NCBI RefSeq assembly: GCF_046156265.1
Contig: NZ_JAWDIR010000002.1
Coordinates: forward strand, 124,001 to 188,000
DNA length: 64,000 nt
Reading direction: 5' to 3'
DNA from: CAMDHY01 sp046156265
GTDB taxonomy: Bacteria; Pseudomonadota; Alphaproteobacteria; Rhizobiales; Segnochrobactraceae
A program made the translations under genes and the position numbers. The notes beneath the pieces are model-generated. The model saw only the letters and a list, made by a program, of their open reading frames with translations. It searched no databases and had not been told where the DNA came from. Positions 59,447 to 64,000 of this stretch are shown piece after piece; positions within the stretch are counted from its first letter, which is position 1, and each line of letters begins with the position of its first letter.

Positions 59447-60388
59447 GTGCAAGGTCGATTCCGTGCGGTGAGAGAAACAGTGGTGGCGACAGACAACGCG
59501 GACCCGGCGGTGGCTGGCACGGCGGAGGCCGACGGTGCCGGCGCTCTCGTCGGACGTGCTGCCCGCGAAACGTCGGGCGTCGCCCCCACCACCCCCGCCA
59601 CCCTCGCGCGCGAGCTTCGTGCCCTCGGCCTTTCGGCCGGCGACGTCGTCATGGTGCACGCGTCGCTGAAGGCGATCGGGCCGGTGGTCGGCGGGGCGGA
59701 GGCGGTGGTGGCGGCGCTCCTCGACAGCGTCGTACCCGGCGGCACGCTGATGGGCTACGCATCGTGGGATCGCTCGCCCTACGAGGAGACGCTGAACGGC
59801 GTGAGGCTGCCCGCCGCCGTGCAGGAGGCCTGGCCGGCCTTCGACCCGGCCACCGCGGGCGTCTGGCGCGGCTTCGGGCTGCTCAACGCCTTCCTCTGCG
59901 CCGCGCCCGGCGCCGTGCGCAGCGCCCATCCGGACGCCTCGATGGTGGCGGTCGGGGCGCGGGCGGGGGCGCTGATCGGCGAGCACCGGCTCGGCCAGGC
60001 GTTCGGGCCGGGCTCCCCCCTCGAGCGCCTCGTTGAGATGGGCGGCAAGGTGCTGCTCCTCGGCGCCCCGCTCGATGCCGTCACGGTGCTGCACTACGCC
60101 GAGGCGATCGCGGACATTCCGGGAAAGCGCCGCGTCACCTACGAGATGCCGATGCTGGACGAGGCCGGCGCCAAGGTCTGGCGGCGGACAGAGGAGTTCG
60201 ACTCGAACGGCATCCTCGCCTGCTTCGCCGAAGCGGGCGCGATGGACGCCGTCGAGACCATCGCCCACCTCTATGTCGGCGAGGGCCGCGGCCGCAGCGG
60301 TCGGGTCGGCCGGGCCGCGTGCCACCTGTTCGACGCGGGCGACATCGTCGTCTACGGCAAGGACTGGCTGGAGCGGAATTTCGGGTGA
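59447..60388 (+). CDS. AAC(3)-family (antibiotic NAT fold) N-acetyltransferase
   Basis: Up to 313 residues. The conserved part begins near residue 46: TPATLARELRALGLSAGDVV followed by MVHASLKAIGPVVGG, VVPGGTLMGYASWDRSPYEE, HPDASMVAVGARA, and GKVLLLGAPLDAVTVLHYAE. AAC(3) enzymes acetylate the 3-amino group of 2-deoxystreptamine aminoglycosides from acetyl-CoA, but many chromosomal members act on other amines, so resistance should not be assumed. The start is uncertain: GTG 59447, 59480 and 59483 are all possible, and the first 40 residues look disordered. Confidence 0.85.
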   Translation: MQGRFRAVRETVVATDNADPAVAGTAEADGAGALVGRAARETSGVAPTTPATLARELRALGLSAGDVVMVHASLKAIGPVVGGAEAVVAALLDSVVPGGTLMGYASWDRSPYEETLNGVRLPAAVQEAWPAFDPATAGVWRGFGLLNAFLCAAPGAVRSAHPDASMVAVGARAGALIGEHRLGQAFGPGSPLERLVEMGGKVLLLGAPLDAVTVLHYAEAIADIPGKRRVTYEMPMLDEAGAKVWRRTEEFDSNGILACFAEAGAMDAVETIAHLYVGEGRGRSGRVGRAACHLFDAGDIVVYGKDWLERNFG

Positions 60389-60472
60389 GGAACGGACGGC
60401 GCCGGTCCTGCCAAGGAGCGGCGCCGTCGATGCAGGGCGGGCGAGCGTGGCGGAGCGTAGGCCCGTCCCCCC

Positions 60473-60904
60473 TCACTGCTTCGTCGTCGTGCCCGTCAAG
60501 GTGCAGACCGCCTGCTGGATGGGGCCGTTCGCGATGACGCCGAAGAAGAACGAGTCGTCGGGACCGAGGACGATCTGGGTCGGCCCGCCGACGACGGCGT
60601 TCTCGACTGTGCCCACGAGCGTGCGGGACTGCACGGGCAGGATCGCGAGCGTGACCTGGCTCCCCGGGACGTCGGTCGCGGCCCCGAACGCGACGGAGGC
60701 CTCGTTCGCGAAGCTGAGGCACGAGATGTGGGTGATCACCGTCTGCTTGTTCTTGCGGCCCTTGATCGTCGCCGAGCACGCGGTGCCCTCGCACGCCATG
60801 CCTTTGCTGATCGACAGGTACTGCTCGCCCTCGGCGAGGGCGGGAGCGGTGGCGAGGATGGCGAGCACGGCAGCGGCAGCGGTCGAACGGATCAACGGCT
60901 TCAT
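60473..60904 (-). CDS. Small exported protein with signal peptide (143 aa)
   Basis: A clear signal peptide (LIRSTAAAAVLAILATAPAL, cleavage after ALA) precedes a compact domain of about 120 residues: EQYLSISKGMACEGTACSAT, HISCLSFANEASVAFGAATD, ILPVQSRTLVGTVENAVVGG, DDSFFFGVIANGPIQQAVCT, LTGTTTKQ. Four Cys suggest two disulfides. Predicted beta-sandwich, periplasmic or secreted; no family is known to me. GAGGGG lies 8 bases before the ATG. A paralogue follows upstream on the same strand (61046-61459). Confidence 0.8.
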   Translation of the reverse strand: MKPLIRSTAAAAVLAILATAPALAEGEQYLSISKGMACEGTACSATIKGRKNKQTVITHISCLSFANEASVAFGAATDVPGSQVTLAILPVQSRTLVGTVENAVVGGPTQIVLGPDDSFFFGVIANGPIQQAVCTLTGTTTKQ

Positions 60905-61045
60905 GGGAGATCCCCTCTGCGAGCGAGATCTCCAGAGTAATCGAGGTGCGGGCGTCCGGAAGCGCCACACGCGATCACATTCGCGCGCACCCTGCCGTTG
61001 TGCGGCGGCGTCGCGGCGCCGCCGGTCGCAGGCGGCGAAGGCGGC

Positions 61046-61459
61046 TCAGAGCTTCGTCGTCGTCCCGGTCAGAGAACAGACGGCCTGGTCGATCGAACTG
61101 GTCGCCAGCACGCCGACGAAGAAGGATTCGTCCGGGCCGATGACGACCTGCGTCGGGCCGCCGAGGACACCATATTCGAAGGTGCCGGCGAGCGTGCGCG
61201 ACTGCACCGGCAAGAGCGCCAGGGCAACCGAACTGGTCTTGTCCTCGGTGGCCGCGCCATAGGAGATCTGGGCGTTGTCGACGGTGGTGACGCAGGTGAT
61301 CTGGGTGATCAGCTTCTGCTTCTTGGCGCGCCCGTTGATCGTTGCCCCGCAGATGCTGCCGTCGCAGTTGAGCGCCTTGCTGATCGACAGGTATCCCCGG
61401 GACCGGCCCTTATGCTGCAACTGGCACCTGTGCCGCGCCGAGTCGAGAGGCGCCCTCAC
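61046..61459 (-). CDS. Paralogue of the 60473-60904 protein that lacks a signal peptide (possibly decayed)
   Basis: From YLSISKALNCDGSICGATIN to LTGTTTKL it matches its neighbour over the whole mature domain (about half the residues identical, all four Cys kept). The sequence before YLSISK (MRAPLDSARHRCQLQHKGRS) is not a signal peptide and I find none in other frames. The GTG at 61459 lies 15 bases from the end of the kinase gene and lacks a ribosome site. A deletion that joined the kinase gene directly to the mature domain would explain this. It is either a pseudogene or a protein retargeted to the cytoplasm. Confidence 0.6.
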   Translation of the reverse strand: MRAPLDSARHRCQLQHKGRSRGYLSISKALNCDGSICGATINGRAKKQKLITQITCVTTVDNAQISYGAATEDKTSSVALALLPVQSRTLAGTFEYGVLGGPTQVVIGPDESFFVGVLATSSIDQAVCSLTGTTTKL

Positions 61460-61474
61460 ACGTCTCGCGACAGT

Positions 61475-62839
61475 CTAGCCCTCCGCCAGCGCCCGCGCGA
61501 ACATGTCGACCGGGCCGAGCTTGCCGGATTTCAGGTGGAGCGAGATCGGGGTCGGGCCGGTGGAGACGGCACGCGACAGGCCGGGGGCCTCGAAGGAGCC
61601 GACCTCGAGCGCGCGCACGCCCAGCGCATCGAGCACCGCGCCGGAGGTCTCCCCGCCGGCGATGACGAAGCGGGTGACGCCGGCCTGCGCCAGCCCCGCG
61701 GCGATGCGGCCGAGCGCCTGCTCGATCGCCGCGGCGGTGCGCTTCACCCCGGCGCGAGCCTGAACCGCCGCGACGGCGGCGGGATCGGCGGTGGTGGCCA
61801 CCGCAACCGGGCCGGACGGCAGCACGGCGATCGCGGCGGCCAGCGCCGCGTCGGTGGCGGCCGCCGCCTGCGCCGGGTCGACCAGCGCCGCGGCCTCCAG
61901 GTGGATGACCGGGCGGCCGGTCTCGGCGAAGGCGGCGAGCTGGGCGGCGGTGCGCTCGGCGCAGCTGCCGGCGATCACCGCGGCCCGGCCTTCCACGCGC
62001 GGCAGCGGCGCCGGCGGGGCGAAGCCCGCGAGGTCGCCACGGGCGCGCCAGAGGTCGGGGTAGTAGACCGCGACCGATGAGCCACCGGTCATCAGCCGCC
62101 AGTCGACGCTGGCCGCGGCGAGGCAGGCGAGGTCCGCCTCGTCGACGGCATCGGAGATGGCGTAGCGGACGCCGGCCGCCGTCAGCGCCGCGACCTTCGC
62201 CGCCACCGCCTCGGGGCCGGCGGCAAGGACCTGGTGGCGGATGAGGCCGACGGTCTCCGCCGTCTGGGCGGCGAGCACGCGCACGAGGTCGGGCTCGCGC
62301 ATCGGCGTCAGCGGATCGTGGCGCTTCGGCGAGCGCGAGATCAGTTGGTCGATGGCGAACAGGTGGCCGGCGTAGACGGTGCGGTCGACCTCCGGGAAGG
62401 CCGGGCAGAAGGCGGTGAACGGGGCGCCGGTCGCTGCCATCAGCACATCGGCGATCGGCCCGATGTTGCCGCGCGGCGTCGAATCGAAGGTCGCGCAGTA
62501 TTTCTGGAAGATCTGCCGGGGGCTGCGCGGCGCCAGCACGGCGAGGGCGCGGCGGACGGCGGCCACCGCCGACGCCTTCGGCGCGACGCGCACCTTGAGG
62601 CCGATGACGGTGGCCGGCGCGTCGCCGATGTCGGCCGTGGTGCCCCGCGCGGTCAGCAGACGGGCGGCGACGCCGCCGCGCACCATCAGCGAGGCGAGCT
62701 CGATGCCGCCGGTGAGATCGTCGGCGACGCCGGCGAAGAGGAGCGTCGGCAAGGCCGCGCCGGCATCGGAGGAGGGTGCGGCGCCGGCGCCGGGGCGGGC
62801 GCGGCCGGGTGCTGCGGAAGCGGTGGGACGGCTTGTCAT
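61475..62839 (-). CDS. Four-carbon acid sugar kinase (DUF1537/OtnK-like)
   Basis: 454 residues. The N-terminal domain has the signature LLFAGVADDLTGGIELASLM (usual DDLTGA), and later KYCATFDSTPRGNIGP (KxDSTxRG-like), PAFPEVDRTVYAGHLF and SRSPKRHDPLTPMREPDL. The C-terminal ATP domain has FVIAGGETSGAVLDALGVRA. It should phosphorylate erythronate, threonate or a similar four-carbon acid, after which a class II aldolase or dehydrogenase completes breakdown; such an aldolase is encoded at 52932-53591. The ATG at 62839 (MTSRPTASA) lacks a strong ribosome site. A longer in-frame extension upstream is a shadow of the aminotransferase gene. Confidence 0.92.
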   Translation of the reverse strand: MTSRPTASAAPGRARPGAGAAPSSDAGAALPTLLFAGVADDLTGGIELASLMVRGGVAARLLTARGTTADIGDAPATVIGLKVRVAPKASAVAAVRRALAVLAPRSPRQIFQKYCATFDSTPRGNIGPIADVLMAATGAPFTAFCPAFPEVDRTVYAGHLFAIDQLISRSPKRHDPLTPMREPDLVRVLAAQTAETVGLIRHQVLAAGPEAVAAKVAALTAAGVRYAISDAVDEADLACLAAASVDWRLMTGGSSVAVYYPDLWRARGDLAGFAPPAPLPRVEGRAAVIAGSCAERTAAQLAAFAETGRPVIHLEAAALVDPAQAAAATDAALAAAIAVLPSGPVAVATTADPAAVAAVQARAGVKRTAAAIEQALGRIAAGLAQAGVTRFVIAGGETSGAVLDALGVRALEVGSFEAPGLSRAVSTGPTPISLHLKSGKLGPVDMFARALAEG

Positions 62840-62848
62840 GATGAAATG

Positions 62849-62862
62849 ATACAGGATATATC
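62849..62862 (+). promoter_or_regulatory. A+T-rich motif shared with 54912-54925
   Basis: ATACAGGATATATC, ten bases before the start of the acid sugar kinase gene, within the kinase/aminotransferase intergenic region. It matches 12 of 14 bases of the motif upstream of the CoA-transferase and class IV aminotransferase genes. Position at a start codon suggests repression. Confidence 0.4.
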
Positions 62863-62995
62863 TTGTTGCGACAGCCGGCGGGCGGCCCTGGTCGACACAA
62901 GGTGCCCCGGTTTGCGGCCGCCGGCAATCCGGTGCGCCGGAGAGAGCCGCAGCACCGGCACGCCGGCGCCGGCCGCGAGGGAGGGAGCGTCCGCC

Positions 62996-64000
62996 ATGAA
63001 CCAGCCATTCGCCACGCAGGATGCGCAGCTTCGGGCCCGCGCCGGCCGCGTCATTCCCGGCGGCCTCTGGGGCCACCAGAACGCCGCCCGGCTGCCGGCC
63101 GGCTATCCGCAGTATTTCTCGCACGGTCAGGGCTGCCGGATCTGGGACGTCGACGGCCGCGAGTACATCGACTTCATGGGCGGCTGGGGTCCGGTGGTGC
63201 TCGGCTGGCACGACCCGGAGGTCGACGCGGCGGCGGCGAAGCAGGCCGCGCTCGGCGACTGCCTGAACGGCCCGAGCGAGCGCCTCGTCGAGCTCGCCGA
63301 GCTCGTCGTCGACACCATCCCGCACGCCGACTGGGCGATGTTCTCGAAGAACGGCACCGACGCCTCGACGCAGTGCGTGATGATCGCCCGCTCCGGCACC
63401 GGCCGGCGCAAGATCCTCGTCGGCACCGGCGCCTATCACGGCGCCGCCCCGTGGTGCACGCCCTGGCCGGGCGGCACTACGGCGGAAGATCGCGCCCACC
63501 AGATCTTCTTCGAGTGGAACAACATCGAGAGTCTCGAGCGCGCCGTCACCGAAGCCGGCGACGACCTCGCGGCGATCCTCCTCTCCGCCTTCAAGTACGA
63601 CCTCGGCAAGGACCACGTCATGCCGACGGTGGAGTTCGCCAGGGCGTGCCGGGCCGCCGCCGACCGCACAGGTGCCGCGCTGATCGTCGACGACGTGCGC
63701 GCCGGCTTCCGCATCGACATCGGCGGCACCTGGGAGGCGGTCGGCGTGCAGCCCGACCTCTCCGCCTGGTCGAAGGCGATCGCCAACGGCCATGCGCTGG
63801 GCGCCGTCACCGGCAACGACCGCTTCCGCGAGGGGGCGACCAAGGTCTTCACCACCGGCTCGTTCTGGACCGCCGGCGTGGCGATGGCGGCGGCGATCGC
63901 CACCATCGGGAAACTGAAGCGCGACGACGGCGTCGGCCACATGAAGGCGATGGGCGAGCGTTTCCGCGCCGGCCTCGACGCCCAGGCGAAGGCGCACGGC
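62996..64000 (+). CDS. Class III aminotransferase (glutamate-1-semialdehyde aminomutase-like), partial
   Basis: 335 codons are visible and the frame runs off the right edge. RVIPGGLWGHQNAARLPAGY (GSA-type opening), IWDVDGREYIDFMGGWGPVV, FSKNGTDASTQCVMIARSGT (PLP phosphate), VDDVRAGFRID (Asp to PLP N1, here VDDV), and the Schiff-base Lys in LSAWSKAIANGHALGAVTG. It transfers or shifts an amino group on an amino-oxo acid. Being divergent from the acid sugar kinase, it may be a catabolic member and not the haem-pathway enzyme HemL. GGAG lies 8 bases before the ATG. Confidence 0.9.
   Translation, partial: MNQPFATQDAQLRARAGRVIPGGLWGHQNAARLPAGYPQYFSHGQGCRIWDVDGREYIDFMGGWGPVVLGWHDPEVDAAAAKQAALGDCLNGPSERLVELAELVVDTIPHADWAMFSKNGTDASTQCVMIARSGTGRRKILVGTGAYHGAAPWCTPWPGGTTAEDRAHQIFFEWNNIESLERAVTEAGDDLAAILLSAFKYDLGKDHVMPTVEFARACRAAADRTGAALIVDDVRAGFRIDIGGTWEAVGVQPDLSAWSKAIANGHALGAVTGNDRFREGATKVFTTGSFWTAGVAMAAAIATIGKLKRDDGVGHMKAMGERFRAGLDAQAKAHG

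Noticed and set aside
59447..60388. Aminoglycoside resistance gene
   Set aside because: The AAC(3) fold is clear, but chromosomal family members often have other substrates; resistance cannot be claimed from sequence alone.

Overview
The window is GC-rich DNA (mostly around 70 percent G+C by eye) with strong G/C third-position codon bias. ATGA/GTGA gene overlaps, several GTG or TTG starts, DUF1127-type small proteins, a YcjX/YcjF pair and REP-like palindromes of the CCCTCCCCC...GGGGGAGG type suggest a chromosome segment of an alphaproteobacterium, most likely order Hyphomicrobiales. No species can be named from this sequence. Two stretches are visibly poorer in G+C: the left edge (1-1.5 kb) and about 16.0-18.5 kb. 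Both look horizontally acquired.

Layout. 1-1343 is the 5' part of a GHKL/MutL-like ATPase, possibly the edge of a defence locus. 1.5-8.1 kb carries a small ORF, a sigma-54 activator with a perfect dyad before its start, a DSP-like phosphatase, a 23-residue membrane peptide, aminopeptidase P, two small DUF1127-like proteins and an unusually long PrmA. A tRNA-Thr(GGT) follows at 8413.

The most unusual locus is 8559-15450, all on the minus strand. In transcription order it encodes an OmpR-family response regulator, a histidine kinase, a 54-residue precursor peptide (double-glycine-type leader followed by a Lys/Arg/Gly block and an SRSV tetrapeptide repeat), an unassigned 334-residue protein with a ParB-like NGYHR motif, an HlyD-type adaptor and an ABC transporter with an intact C39 leader peptidase. 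Tandem CTGACG repeats with 11-bp spacing lie before the peptide gene, and two hairpins lie after it. I read this as a regulated, secreted microcin-like or RiPP-like peptide system. I do not recognise it as a described family.

16.3-23.6 kb is a surface-glycan region: hexapeptide acyltransferase, a pyruvyltransferase-nitroreductase fusion and two glycosyltransferases. It is followed by an RTX repeat protein, the YcjX/DUF697 pair, a multicopper oxidase, a CoxE-like VWA protein, a CBM2-GH5-Calx-beta glycanase without a signal peptide, a two-subunit Mo-hydroxylase (IorAB type), an AraC regulator, a diguanylate cyclase and a DMT exporter.

40.9-52.2 kb is a long plus-strand catabolic operon: aminotransferase, divergent SDR, alpha/beta hydrolase, M20 carbamoyl-amino-acid/allantoate-type hydrolase, an NMT1-type ABC importer with a second binding protein, and a three-part FAD/Fe-S amine dehydrogenase (HcnABC/D-hydroxyproline dehydrogenase architecture). 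It probably imports and oxidises a small N-containing compound. A Phd/PemK-like toxin-antitoxin pair follows.

52.9-64 kb holds a class II aldolase, a CaiB-type CoA-transferase, a class IV aminotransferase, a secreted FG-GAP propeller protein, two uncharacterised genes, an AAC(3)-fold acetyltransferase, tandem paralogous small proteins (one without a signal peptide), a four-carbon acid sugar kinase and the start of a class III aminotransferase. Starts were chosen from ribosome-binding sites and gene overlaps. No similarity search could be run.
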